The notes under the pieces are model-generated. The model saw only the letters and a program-made list of their open reading frames with translations, was not told the DNA's origin and searched no databases. Source: Epiperipatus broadwayi (Eukaryota; Onychophora; Udeonychophora; Euonychophora; Peripatidae). Taken from it: a stretch of 64,000 nucleotides of DNA. The position numbers were made by a program, and so were the translations under genes. This document shows, one piece after another, positions 1 to 12,552 of the stretch; position 1 is the stretch's first letter; every line of letters begins with the position of its first letter. Location of the stretch: positions 7,685,157 through 7,749,156 of the forward strand of contig JAQFVV010012434.1 of assembly GCA_028023455.1 (NCBI GenBank), given 5' to 3'.

Positions 1-125
1 AATGGTCCATTAGTAAGAATGGATTTCCATTCTTGCTATTAAAAGGTGTGAAGGTTGCCTTGACAGCAGTGAGAAATATTGATTACTATATTTACTGTGA
101 ATGTTTAGGTGGTTACTGGTTGGTA
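1..125 (+). repeat. Family A interspersed repeat, copy A1 (truncated by window edge)
   Basis: A roughly 125-bp unit running from AATGGTCCATTAGTAAGAAT to GGTGGTTACTGGTTGG. It recurs at 10826-10960, 11184-11310, 11340-11468 and 11498-11600 in both orientations. In this copy the TA-rich tail is followed directly by the Penelope-like element. It has no coding content. I do not recognise the family; a MITE-like or foldback element is likely. Confidence 0.75.
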
Positions 126-139
126 TCTAATATATATAT

Positions 140-1697
140 ATGTTAAAATGAAGATTTGCACGGGTTAAATATATAAAATACATATTTTGCGGGTTCATCC
201 GTGTTAAAAACTTTTAATATTAATATACTGACGTTTCGACTTGGTCACACAAGCCATCCACAGAGTTATAAAAGGTAGAAAGACGGTTGTAGAGGCGCTA
301 CAATTGCTGATTTGAATAAAATGTTAAAATTCCACCAATAGCAAAAAAAAAAAAAAAAGTTAAATTTAGGAATGTTTTTAAAAAAAATCTTTCCAAATAA
401 GAGGAAGTTTGCATGTATCATCTCGCTTATTGATACAATCTGGCCTTTTAAGTATCTCAATGGCTTCTCTAATTTTGCATTGGTAGAGATTATCACATCT
501 GGATATGATCCTGGTACTAGAAAAGTCAATTTTATGACCTGAATCTATAGTATGGAGTGAGAGTGCTGATGATGATGAGTGTTGTTTAACTGCATTAGCA
601 TGCTCATCTCTCCTAACACTGATGCGATGATTACTCATACCTATGTAAGAAGCTTTACAATTTTTACATGAGATTTGATAGACACCATGAGATTCAAGAG
701 GGATTGAATCCTTAGGCTTGGTTATTATGTTGCTGATCTTTTGATGAGCAGAAAATGCTGTATCTATATTATAGCATTTTAATATACGTCTGATACTGTC
801 TGTAGTTCCTTTTACATATGGAACACAAATCCTAATAGCTGATTTATCATCTTTTTGTTTCCTATTTTGTCTATTTTGGGCTTGAAATAAGGCTTTTTTT
901 ATAAATTTGTAATTATAACTATTTGCTAATAAAACACTATTAATATGATTTATTTCTTCTTTCAGATGTGTCTCATCTGAAAGGTTAATTGCTCTATTTA
1001 AAAGAGTTTTGGCTACAGAAACTATCTGAGTTGGGTGATGATGAGAATGGAAATGCAAATATCTGTCCGTGTGTGTATCCTTTCTGTAAATAGAAAAAGA
1101 TAAACTATTTGGTGTTCTGATGACTAGAACATCAAGAAAAGGGAGTTTTCCATCAGACTCTGTCACCATTGTAAATTTAATATGAGGATGCATATTATTT
1201 AAATGTAAGAAAAAATTATCTAATTTATTTTTTCCATGTTGCCATGTGACAAAAGTGTCATCTATGTATCTGAGCCAAATGAGAGGTTTTAAAGATTATG
1301 ATTCTAAAGCACGAGTTTCTATATATTCCATGAATATATCAGCTATTACTAGTACAGAATCATATCCAGATGTGATAATATCTACCAATGCAAAATTAGA
1401 GAAGCCATTGAGATACTTAAAAGGCCAGATTGTATCAATAAGCGGGATGATACATGCAAACTTCCTCCTATTTGGAAAGATTTTTTTAAAAAACATTCCT
1501 AAATTTAACATTTTTTTGCTATTGGTGGAATTTTAACATTTTATTCAAATCAGTGATTGTAGCGCCTCTATAACCGTCTTTCTACCTTTTATAACTCTGT
1601 GGATGGCTTGTATGACCAAGTCGAAACGTCAGTATATTAATATTAAAAGTTTTTAACCCGGATGAACCCGCAAAATATGTATTTTATATATATATTA
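140..1697 (-). mobile_element. Penelope-like retroelement PLE1, 5'-truncated, with inverted 3'-end duplication
   Basis: The minus strand carries the end of a reverse transcriptase followed by a GIY-YIG endonuclease, the arrangement that defines Penelope-like elements. The outer parts form an inverted repeat, left arm about 169-520 and right arm about 1349-1692. Both arms encode the same endonuclease C-terminus facing outward, followed by the same 3' untranslated segment (GACGTTTCGACTTGGTCA, ACAAGCCATCCACAGAG). The inner junction of both arms lies at a shared CTAGTAC, which suggests microhomology. No convincing target-site duplication is visible because both edges lie in TA-rich sequence. The element sits at the TA tail of repeat A1. 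Confidence 0.85.
378..1353 (-). pseudogene. PLE1 reverse transcriptase (C-terminal part) and GIY-YIG endonuclease, broken
   Basis: Read on the minus strand, the frame starts in the RT fingers/palm with the segment SVLVIADIFMEYIE. An in-frame TAA follows at 1298-1296. It then continues with the catalytic segment WLRYIDDTFVTWQHGK (YxDD motif C) and the thumb motif LPFLDVLVIR. The GIY-YIG module comes next, with GVY, a CKNC Cys pair in the linker, YIG, and conserved R and E residues downstream. It ends LPLIWKDFF and a stop, just past a T/A homopolymer. The right arm has the same end as IWKDFFKKHS, so the left arm has probably lost frame in the homopolymer. Most of the RT is missing, so the protein cannot be active. 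ATG 1193 is not a true start, because the homology runs upstream of it. Confidence 0.85.
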
Positions 1698-4600
1698 CAA
1701 TAAAAAAGTGCTACAATAAAAAGAATTATTAAATCAAAAATGTCTGATTTCCACAGTGGTATTGGTAAAGAGACCAATCTCCAATTGGCTGAAAATATAT
1801 CAACAGACATAGAATATAGTCTCTAGTTTGACTTCCATTAATTTAATAGGAAAAAGAGATATTAATTTTCCAAAATGTAGAAATAATAGTTATTAAAAGG
1901 TATCTATCTGCAAAACATTCCAAGTGAAAATAAATGAAGTTGTTAATTTCTTATATTTGGAAATAGTATTCTTTGAATATTTTCATTGAGAAGTACAACA
2001 AAGAAAGCATAAGTGCAATTAATAAATAAAATAAACTGCTGATATATTTATAAAAAAGAATACTCATAGGTATTCCAATGTCTCCTTTAGCTTCATAATA
2101 AGAAAACTTTATCAGTGTTTATAAAATTACATTTTGTCTTCCAGCAAAGTTAATAAACCAAGCATAAAAATTTAATTTAAGCATGAAATCTTAATATTTG
2201 ACCTTCAAGTATTAATATCTAAATTTCTAAAAATTAAGTCTGTTAGTTGCATTAAGAAAAGATTGAGGACACTTCAGTTTGTGTTAGAGATTAGATTATG
2301 AATATTTCAATGCCCTTTTAAAATAAAAAAAGGTTAAAGGCTTGGTGTGTATGTGGTTGGAAATGAGATTGGATAATTTTTTGGTGAATTTGTTGTTTAT
2401 AAAATCTGGTAACTGCATTAGCATTACAGAGAATATGATATAATGTTAGAATTGCAGAAAATGAATTTACCATTAAGTTGATTGTATTCTGTAACTAAAA
2501 AGTAGATATACAATGCATTTCTTATGCTTATAATAATTACATTTTTTTTCCAAATTAGTTTGATAAAAACAATTAACACTTATTAAAAAAGATAATAAAT
2601 TTAATAGAAAATAATTGAATGAGCTTCATTGATTAGAATCTTATAAAAAGTTTGAGTATTACAAGTGTTGAAGTTAAGCCATAATTTGTGAATCTTGCAC
2701 TTTAGAAACTGCCACTCCACCATTTTATCAAATCACACAGAACAATAGGTTGGATAGTAGGTACTTGTAAATAATTTTGAGAAATATTAACATGTTAATG
2801 AGGGAGATGCTTGTTTGTAAAGATAAATTTTTGAAATGAATTTTATAATATTTTCAATCTGCACTAAAAAATGTGTTACATCACTTCCCTTAAGATAGTA
2901 GATGAAATAAGATTTTAAAAATCCAAAACACTATGGAGAAGAGCAACAAAAACTGAAGGTATTTAATTTTATGTCAGAATATTTCATATGATGACTTGTC
3001 CTTTAGGGGAAACTTCTTGGCGAGAAGAAAGACAAACAAGTTATACATATAAGATTGGCTGACTAGTCAATAAAAGTATCTATGTTATGTAATTTGCTTT
3101 CTATTTAAGATGGAGATTTATTTAAGTGATAAAAATAATAACATAATGGAAGAAACTTGTAGCCCAAGTATTATAAGAGAAAAATCAGGAATCATTTTCC
3201 CAATTAAAGTATATTAATAAAGGAGAAGCAAATTATTGTGTGTTAAAGAATTTTGTATAAACTAGTAAGAGAATCTTGACAGTAGTTACTGATATGAAGG
3301 CAGCCACAATGTAAAATTGAATGGCGATAGGAGGCCAATTTTCTTGTCTGTTAGCTTCTATTATCATTTAAACAGCATTACTGTTTTAGAAGTGGAATAT
3401 CTCCTTTTGAAAAATTAAAACTATAAAATGGAGAAAAATATGAAGAGTTACACTGTTAATTTTGATAGAGATTATAGCTAGGAAAAACATCAGAATTAGT
3501 CCGAGATAAAAAAAAAAAATAGTTCTATATTTTAAAAATATATTTAAAAAAAAAAGGAATTTACAGGCACTAGGTACAGTTGAAACACAGTGTACTTTTC
3601 TGAAAGTTTGTGATGATGGTATTGTAATTGAAATTATATTGTTGGATTATTTCCATTATCTTGATTGTCAAATGTTTTTTTTAAAGAAAAAATTCAAATT
3701 TTATTTAAACTTCCTAAATGCATTCACCTATTAGTAATAGTACACATATTGGTATACAACACTTCTTAATGAGACAGGATGCATATGGATTAAATTTAGT
3801 TAGACTGTTAAGATAGAATTTGTGCTACTTCTAATAATTGAGTGTATATGGAAAGTGTACATAATGTATGAATTTTTTTTAAAACACATTTAACAATCAA
3901 TATTAGTCTCACATATAATTACAAATACACAATGTACATTTTGAAAGAAAAATTGTATTGTTGATGATGGGAATAATGAAAGGATTAAGAAAAGACAGTA
4001 GAAAGCTGGGAACAGTTTGCATTTTTGGGATTCAGTTTATGGTAATCTCACATTGATGATCTTTTAATTTTTTTTTCATGAGCATAAAAAATAGATTTGA
4101 GAAATTAAGATTTTACAGAGGAGATTTAAAAATTGAAAGAAAGCAAAAAGCAACATATTTTATCTAGAATTCAAATTAAAATCTTTAAAATAGAGGAAAT
4201 ATTAATTAGTCTACAAGTTTCATTCTATAATAGAAGACCAGAAAAATGTTGAATTACTTAATTAAAAAGTAGATAGCCAACTCAATATGAGTTGTGTCAG
4301 CCTATACTCTTGCTTGAAAAATATGAAGAATTACATGACTGCTTTTGAGGCTTTTACCGTGTCAAAAAATAATATTATTTAAATAAATAGATATCTTGGT
4401 ATTACTACTTCTGGAATAGAGAACTTAAAAAGAAGTGAGGTGATATTATTAAATCAAAGCAATGGTTGCCTTTGCATATCCAATCTACTTTTAACCTAAA
4501 GCCAGTTAATCAGAGATGCTAATAGGGATAACAGAAAAAGGTTATGTAGATCAGGTGAGTAGAATAAGAAATCAATCAATAAAGAATGTTTTAGTATAAA

Positions 4601-5336
4601 AAAAATAGAGCTAATAGAGAATAAACTTTTTGTATTACACTAATTAGATGCAAAAAGGTAGAAAAAGATATGTTAGTGCTCCAATGATTACAGGCGGATA
4701 TGAATTAATCATTAAAATTAAATTTTGATTTATTGGTTAAGTAATTGTTACATTGCCCAGATTTATTATAATAATAAGATAATCTTAATATCTTGAGTGT
4801 TTGGAAAGGGGATTTATTGTATAAAGAGCTCCCAATTTTAAAAATAGTACAATGTGTACTGAAAATTTATAATGTATAAATTTAGTAAGACTTTGAAGAA
4901 AAATTGTTTATAGCGTATTTTGTTTCTACAAGTAAATGTATAGAAAAAAAATTGGGGTACTGTTTTATAGAGAAGATTAATACATTGAAAATAATTTATA
5001 CTTATCACATTCACTTCAGTAAATCGTAAGTCCATAATGGAGTTTTGTGAAAGTCAAAATGAAATAGAAAAAAAATCATACTAATATTAACAACTTACCA
5101 ATAAAAAGACACTATCATAAAATATCAGGACTTACTTGGTCAAATGTAGTTTTTGGTTAACACTTTATTTCATTTTTCAAAAAAAAAACAAAAAACCATT
5201 TCCATTTAGTTGTATTCTGGTTTGTTATGATGAGTATTTCCCAGTTTCAATGTTTGTTCCAATAAAAATATAACTTAAATTCTTTTCTTGTGTTATATTT
5301 AAATCTATTATATACTTCTGATATTTTTGGAATATG
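1698..5336. other. Unannotated AT-rich stretch
   Basis: No coherent coding homology, tRNA-like sequence or long inverted repeat was seen on either strand. The longest open frame (4838-5035, minus) is low-complexity Phe/Tyr/Asn sequence. It holds many A/T homopolymers and is probably intergenic or intronic with old, unrecognisable repeats. Confidence 0.5.
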
Positions 5337-5430
5337 TTTTTTTTTTTAATAGGTCAAAGCATTGGCTGGGAAGCAAACCCTGGGACAACTGTTTGTAAAG
5401 CAGCTGTGCTAACCACTCAGCCACCAACAC
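5337..5430 (-). mobile_element. tRNA-derived SINE (family S1), copy 1
   Basis: On the minus strand it begins GTGTTGGTGGCTGAGTGG (box A-like) and passes through an anticodon-arm-like CTGCTTTACAAACAG. It then has a box B-like GGGTTTGCTTCCCA, GCTTTGACC and an A-rich tail. The same order is found at 21632-21741 and 44393-44460. The anticodon-loop match TTTACAA points to tRNA-Val(UAC) as source. The flanking duplication is not clean, so exact ends are uncertain. Confidence 0.75.
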
Positions 5431-5440
5431 TTGATTTTTG

Positions 5441-8400
5441 AGAAAATCCACTTCCACTAAATAGGTAGTTACTATTGAAATAAAGATCCACCATTGTTCT
5501 GATTCTGCTTTGGCTAATGTACTGATGTTCTTAAGATGAAATAATCTCCTGAGTTATCATATTCTGTTTTTTTTATAGAAAATATCAAATTGTTATAATT
5601 ATGATCTTCTTGAAGTTTTATTGTTCTAATTCTTTACAAATTATATTTTTAAAGATTATGATATTATTCTTAGTTCGTATGAGTTTTTAAGAATCATTTC
5701 CTTGTATCTATTGCTTAAAATTATTCAGCACAACAGGGGAGAAGTATAGATGACACTATATAGAACATTTGTGATTTCTATCATATATTATTTATATAAA
5801 CTGTTATGTTGAACTAATATGTTCATAAGAGTATCATTTGGTGAACTGAGATTAGGAGAATTTGTTTTGGAAATAAATTTTTCCGCTTTCTTTTTATGAA
5901 GGTTACTTAGAAAATATGCTATGATATAATAGATATGAATGTGATAATAAGAAATATTGAGATACTTGGAGACTGAATTTTTATTGATTATAATAATAAA
6001 AACTGCAGTGTTTTTAAGAACTGGAACTATAGATTTTTTTCTGGAAAAAGTAATTAAATTTAATATTTTTCCAAAATTCATGTGGCAATTTTTGACTTGA
6101 CCTGTGAGACTTGTTGACCTATTCAGATTTTCATAATACATATTTGTGTTTAAGAAAAGGATATTTTTTTCCTTTTTTCAAATATTTATTCATATGTAAC
6201 ATTATGAAATTCAAAGACAACATACTCTTTATAATATTATCTTAAATTTTATAAATTACTCCCCACAATTTTTTCCATTGCCAAATATTCTTTTACTAGT
6301 CATTTATTGAGAAATTTCATACCATTGTTGTGTTAAATCATCACATGTATTAATATATTCATGAGTACTAGTATTTAGAATATTATAACTGGTACAATTC
6401 AATGAATATAAATGATTTTATTGTATATAATCTATGTTAATAATCCACAACAGCTACTATCAATATGTGATAACTTTATCAAAATTCAAATGCTTTAATT
6501 TCATATTGTTTTTTGCATTGAACAAGTGGACATCTCAGTACCCTCTTAATATGTATCTACTTTGTAAAAATAAAATTTATTTGAATATAGCTTGTATAGT
6601 TTTAATTTTACATTCTCCACTTTCTCATTTAGCAGTGGTTGTAGTCTAGACAGCTGTAAATTTTTTCCATCTTTTTCAAATGGCTGCTTTTCTTTTGCAT
6701 TTTTTTAAATTGAATATTATGACATTTGTTGTAATTAATGGTAACAATAATAAGAATAAGAAACAAATTTAATTCATTAAAACTATTGACTGCAAATGAA
6801 GGCTATTTAATAATATAAAAAACTGTCATTTGAATCCAGTTTAACAAAAGTTACTTCATCTCATTTTCTTACTATATTGTTTAAACTTTTTATACAAAAA
6901 AATTAACATTTACATAAATAATGTTTATAATAAAAACAAACAAATTTAAAATGATATATGTGTAAGACAAATATATATCATAGTGCCAATGTGAGACACT
7001 AAATTGTTTTCTAAATGTTACTATATCACATTGTAGTTATTGCAGGTTAAAGAATTCAGCAATTCTTTCTCGAAATGAACAATTTTTGTCATTTCATTTC
7101 AGAACTATTTTTCAATGCATTAGCATAAGAATTTTTAACATTAGCAGTAATTTAATAAATCTGAAGAAAAGAATAGGCATGCTGGATATGGTTTGTGATT
7201 GAATAAAAAAAGTATAATTTCTTTTGTATTAATTGCTCCTCTAAATCAAACAATCAGGCATTACTTTTAAATTTTACAGCTCTCAAAAACATGACAGTGT
7301 GAAAGCCATTCTTTCTGATATTATTTTTTATATTAGGACATTATTAAAGGATCTAAAGTTACCCTCAATCAAATTAGTCAAATGGTACTTAATAGTTTCT
7401 AAGTTTTTTTGACTAATAATTAAATATACTTGGAGAGATACAACTTAAATCTGAATTTTTAAAAAAAACATTTAATATTTTAAATAAAATATGCAGTAAT
7501 TTAATTATATAACAAGAAGCAAAATACCATCACAAACTGAAGGACAAGCATGCAAAATTTGCACAATATGTATCAAAATATTTTCAAAGAAAAATTTTTC
7601 TAATCTTAATTAATTACCAATGTAATATAATGGTCTGGATGTGCGAGATCAAATGAGTCTTACCGTATCTGCACTCCAGGGCGCCACCAGATTATTTGAA
7701 CCTAGAAAATTTATATAGTAGTCAGATACATAAGATTCACATTTTACATGTTTTATTCAGACCATCAACCCAATGCCACTAGCTCAGAGAGATGCAGAGA
7801 TTTATAAAATATAAATTCTTATTTAAACATTTTCAATATTAAAAAAAAAAAAGCCACTGTCAATAATCAACACACAAACAACATTTATTAACGCACATAT
7901 ATAATCATTTAAAATTTGAGAAATAACATTTATTATTTTAGATTTTAATATTAATTTTTAAATTTAAATTATTATTTTAAACTATTATTTCTAAAAAAAA
8001 TTTATCTGAAAAACTATATATTATAATGAACGCATTTTTTTCATTTAGTATGGTATTGCCTTTTTGAATTTTCAGTAGCTTTAGATATCTGATTTTATTT
8101 TATGATATAGTAAATATTAATATATAAATTTCATCTTTCCAAAAACAAGATGAATTAATTTTTTGATATTTTTTTTTATTTTGAAGTAGATTTTTTATGA
8201 AATGTTTGTGTGATGATACAGGTAACAGTCTGGTTAATTCTAATATAGAATCAGAACTTAATCAGGTAAAAGATTCATATTTTTGAGTGATTTAATGCAG
8301 TAGTTTAAGGAGTTCAAAAAATAAAAGTTTCTGGATAATTCTCAACTAAGAAAAAGTTAAAAATAAGAAAATTCAGTTTGGTTAAGTAAACGAATTTGCT

Positions 8401-9290
8401 TTGCAAAACCATCTAATTTTTAGAGAATTGTAATAGCAAAAATAGTTGTTGTGTTAAATGTATATTTAGTATATAAAATGAAAATTTCAACCGATTACAA
8501 TTTTATATATCGTATGACAAATAAATTAAAAAATAAAATATTTATTCAATAAATTTAAATTTATTTTAGAAAGATATATTATTTTGTATAAGCCTTAATT
8601 AAATATACAAATAATTATCAAACAAATTATATTAGGCTTTGTTAAACTAGAATGTTTGTTTTAGTCATCGTTTAAAACAAGTCAATTATTTTAATAATTA
8701 AAATAAAAAAGAATATATATATAATGCGTTAATATGAAGGGTTAACAACTATTACAGAAAAAAAAATAGTTCACAACGTTTAGAAAAATTATCCCAAATG
8801 TTAACAGTTCGGCAAAATCTACAAAAAAATGGAGATTGAGGGCGATAATACAGTGAAAAAAAGACAAATCTAATAAATAAGTAATGATAAAAAAAGATAA
8901 ACAGAAGGAAAAGTAAAGAATACTAAGGAAGAGATAATTAGTAAATGTCTTAGGTTGTACTCGAATCTATATGAAGAATCTGGATCAGATGTTCAAAATT
9001 GGACTTAAATCAAGTAATAATGAATTTCTGGTAATAAACTGCACTTAAAGATAGATAATTGGAAGTGAGATAGGAAAAAGATAAAATAAAATAAAAAACT
9101 ATATTTCTCATATTTTAATTTTAAAAAATGGATTTTAACAATTTTGCAAAAATAAGTTTTATATTTTTTATTTGTGTTTTTTTTTTTCTAATTAAACTCA
9201 TCTTTTATAATCAAATTCACTTGAGAGTGACTGCCTTTTTATTTGTATCTAATAACTGAAACACAGGCTTATTATATACCTGTGTCTATA
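5441..9290. other. Unannotated AT-rich stretch
   Basis: No gene was recognised. Open frames near 5788-6141 (minus) and 6434-6649 (plus) are biased toward Ile/Asn/Lys/Tyr and resemble no family I know. A GC-richer patch at about 7632-7700 (ACTCCAGGGCGCCACCAG) stands out and may be a repeat fragment with no second copy here. Confidence 0.45.
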
Positions 9291-9317
9291 TATGTAATAG
9301 AGGGTATATGAGCACAG

Positions 9318-9709
9318 ACTTTCAGATGACCCATCACTCTCCACTCTATCTAATAACACTGATACACTCAAGCACATATATGCTGAAAAGATAAATAATC
9401 ACCAATATACGTATTTCATGCTAAACCAGCAATCATCAGTTGGTCCAGATTATCATCTCCCACACATATATACTATAAGTGCTCAGATATATATGGAGCC
9501 TGTCTATTAAAGTATGAAGATTGTCTATCTTAATATATATCTGAGCACTTATAGTATATATGTGTGGGAGATGATAATCTGGACCAATTGATGATTGCTG
9601 GTTTAGCATGAAATACGGATATTGGTGATTATTCATCTTCTCAGCATATATGTGCTTGAGTGTATCAGTGTTATTAGATAGGGTGGAAAGTGATGGGTCA
9701 TCTGAAAGT
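9318..9709. mobile_element. Palindromic MITE family C, copy C1
   Basis: A hairpin element with left arm 9318-9494 and right arm 9533-9709, 177 bp each, no length differences and six mismatches by direct comparison. The 38-bp spacer is 9495-9532. Arm sequences such as CACACATATATACTATAAGTG and GATGATTGCTGGTTTAGCAT recur in degenerate form at 20.28-21.25, 23.3 and 48.2 kb. It has no transposase and is non-autonomous. The open frame at 9436-9636 is only the palindrome read through. Confidence 0.85.
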
Positions 9710-10328
9710 TTATATCTAATGTAATTTTTTCATGTTTTCCTGGAGAATTTTTTTACAAGAATCATTAAATTCTAATAGAGAATATTTACTTTCTTACCAA
9801 CAAAAAAACTCATTAAAAAACTCTTTTATAAAAATGTAAAAAAAAAAGTCTTAAAATTTATATCTGAAAATATTAGTTCACAATTGTTATGTTTTTTAAT
9901 TATTTAATTTTTATTTTTAGAATTTTAATATTAACTAATAAAAATATTGTACACACAGTATTAAGTATCACTTGATTTTTTCAGTTCACATTGGGCAGTA
10001 ATGACATCTTTATTCTAGAGATAAGCTTTAAAAACACTAGACAAATACAGTAATCACTGAATGAGTAAATGTATATCAACGCTTTCTAGTAGAAGAATTA
10101 TTCTATATTTTATTAGAGAAGTTTGACAGCAAACTTTCTTCTGAGAAAAATGCCATCATTCTTTAAAAATTTGTTTTAACTGAAATGTTAGTATGAACAA
10201 TGGCTCTCCAACATATATCCGGTTATTTTATGGTTTTATATTCTCATCTCTATTTTAAACTTACAAGCTTTGTATAGTATGGATAATATTTGTTGCTGAA
10301 TCATGAATAAATAAATAAAATTAGATAA

Positions 10329-10545
10329 TTATGACAAACATATATAATAGAGATATATTATGAATGCATAGATGATTAAATGAATAGATGTGGACAGATA
10401 TTTATAGAGATTGGTTATATATGGATGAATAGATAGATAGATAAATAAATACTCAAGACAGAAAATGAATGGTAGATAGATAAACTGACAGATGACCATA
10501 TAAATAGATAAGTATAAAATAAAATAAATCATATGACAATACAAT
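10329..10545. repeat. Degenerate GATA/TAAA microsatellite-rich tract
   Basis: Repeated ATAGATAGATAAATAAATA-type words make up much of this interval. Similar words recur around 10710-10790 and 11630-11780. Open frames here are low-complexity by-products. Confidence 0.7.
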
Positions 10546-10660
10546 ACTAGCCAAATATTACTCAAATTCTTACACAGTCATAATTTCATCTACTAACAAA
10601 TAGACCTTTTCAAGCTTAGTTTTATTGAATAGTATTGTATTGTTATTTGAATTTTTATAT
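10530..10660. mobile_element. Degenerate hairpin MITE family E, copy E1
   Basis: ATGACAATACAATACTAGCC at about 10533-10552 and the inverted GAATAGTATTGTATTGTTAT at about 10627 form the outer arms. The sequence ACAATACTAGCCAAA...AAATTCTT matches the better-preserved copy at 46486-46655. Arms are heavily decayed. Confidence 0.5.
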
Positions 10661-10799
10661 TATCTATAATTACTAGTAGTATTTAATAAATAAGTATTTT
10701 GTAGAGTTAAGTAATATGAAGGCAAACAAGTAATAAATAGATAAATACAGAGATTCACAATAGATAATAGAAGAATAGATGAATGAAAGAGTAGTTTGC

Positions 10800-10826
10800 C
10801 ATATATATATATATATATATATATTA
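10800..10826. repeat. (TA)n microsatellite at the tail of family A copy A2
   Basis: An uninterrupted TA run immediately before the family A repeat. A1, A2 and A5 all end in TA-rich tails. Confidence 0.85.
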
Positions 10827-10960
10827 AGTTCCAACCAGTAAACACCTAAACATTCACAGTAAAATATAGTAATCAATATTTCTCACTGCTGTCAAGGCAA
10901 CCTTCACACCTTTTAATAGCAAGAATGGAATCCATTCTTACTAATGGTCCATTGAATATA
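10826..10960 (-). repeat. Family A repeat, copy A2
   Basis: Inverted relative to A1: it starts TTAAGTTCCAACCAGTAAAC and ends ACTAATGGTCCATTGAA. Near-identical to the other copies by eye. The following ATATATATGGACACTTAAA also recurs between A3 and A4 and between A4 and A5, so the repeated unit is longer than 125 bp. Confidence 0.85.
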
Positions 10961-11183
10961 TATGGACACTTAAAACTTGCAACTTGACTACAGAGTATGA
11001 AATATTGATACATTGAAGTTTAAATAAACCTCTTTAAACATGAAATAAACATGTCACTGTAATACAGACTAATAAATAGTCAATTAACATTACAAACTGC
11101 AATACTTTTAAATTGCCCATGTATTATTTAGAAATAATAAGCAAAATGGTGCCTAAAGCTAATCTGGGATAATGATATAATTA

Positions 11184-11600
11184 AGTTCCAACCAGTAACC
11201 ACCTAAATATTCACAGTAAAATATAGTAATCAATATTTCTCACTGCTGTCAAGACAACCTTCACACCTTTTAATAGCAAGAATAGAATTCATTCTTACTA
11301 ATGGTCCATATATTTGCAAGCTTTAAGTGTCCATATATATTCAATGGACCATTAGTAAAAATGGATTCCATTCTTGCTATTAAAAGGTGTGAAGGTTGCC
11401 TTGACAGTAGTGAGAAATATTGATTACTATATTTTACTGTGAATGTTTAGGTGGTTATTGGTTGGAACAAGTTGCAAGCTTTAAGTGTCCATATATATTC
11501 AATGGACCATTTGTAAGAATGGATTCCATTCTTGCTATTAAAAGGTATGAAGGTTGCCTTGACAGCAGTGAGAAATATTGATTACTATATTACTGGATGG
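11184..11600. repeat. Family A cluster: copies A3 (minus), A4 (plus), A5 (plus)
   Basis: A3 (11184-11310) and A4 (11340-11468) form a head-to-head inverted pair with a 29-bp centre containing TTTGCAAGCTTTAAGTGTCC. A5 (about 11498-11600) repeats A4 in the same direction after GCAAGCTTTAAGTGTCCATA but lacks its last part, then runs into TATATATATA. The layout looks like a foldback element plus a partial tandem copy. No coding sequence. Confidence 0.85.
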
Positions 11601-11779
11601 AACTTAATTATATATATATAAATTGTTATAAATGTATGTAGATAAATAGGTAATTGTAAAAATAAAAATGGAAAAAAATAGATAAAAGATAATGTATAGA
11701 TAAATGCTTATGTAAGTAGATTGCTACATAAATAATCAGACAACAAATAATCATATAGATGCAGAGAAAGAAAAAAGAA

Positions 11780-12550
11780 TAGATAAAAAAAGGAGAGTAA
11801 AGTAATGAAATAGTAATAATAACTCTAAAAGTCCAATATTTTAATAATAATTTTAAAAAAATTAGATGATCTTTCTGCTTTCATGATAAACAAATAATAT
11901 CATGAGAATCTCTTAGCATTCATATCAAGACACTTTATTTGCTTACTTGATATAGGAAAGTCCATATTGAGTAATATAAACATCATAAGAGTTTTTTTAA
12001 TATTGATATTAATGCATTATATTTTTATAGTTGACATAGTAAAGTCCTTCTTGTGTAACTATGTAAGATAAAAAGGTCGTGTAAGGTTTAGTTTTATTAT
12101 ACTATTCAAAGAATCTAATAATATATTATAACCATCTAGAAATATTACAATGTACTATCCAAGGCTAAATACAAAATGTATTCATTTACTATTTATAGGA
12201 CATTTCTATTTATATATTTTAAAAAGTTTCACCCTTATTTAACTATACATACATCTATAAGACTATGTCAAATATAATTATTTTAGAAATGTTAGGGAAC
12301 AAATCCCAATTTTTAAAAAAATGAACATTCAGATATTTATAACATAACATTAAAGGTAGTAATTGCTCTTCTATGCTGATAATGAACAAACTTACAGACC
12401 TTTTGTAAATCATTGGTTGACATTTGCAATCCAGATAAAAATCAACTTTGTCACTCTTTCTACTATTTATTTACTCTCCAATAAAATGACCAAATTTTAT
12501 TTTAAATCAGTAAAACATAAAATGACCACTATTTTCTTGCACAAACTATT
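11780..12550. other. Unannotated AT-rich stretch
   Basis: No repeat with a second copy and no coding homology was recognised. The open frame at 12363-12560 has no family resemblance. Confidence 0.4.
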
Positions 12551-12552
12551 AA

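Noticed and set aside
266-529. Minus-strand frame with Phe-rich run beside PLE1
   Set aside because: It is another frame of the PLE1 left arm and its poly(T) tract.
10329-10876. Tyr/Ile-rich open frames as membrane peptides
   Set aside because: They arise from GATA- and TA-type simple repeats.
9290-11600. CRISPR-like array
   Set aside because: Repeats are long, inverted and variably spaced, with no uniform spacers. The genome is eukaryotic and these are foldback elements and microsatellites.
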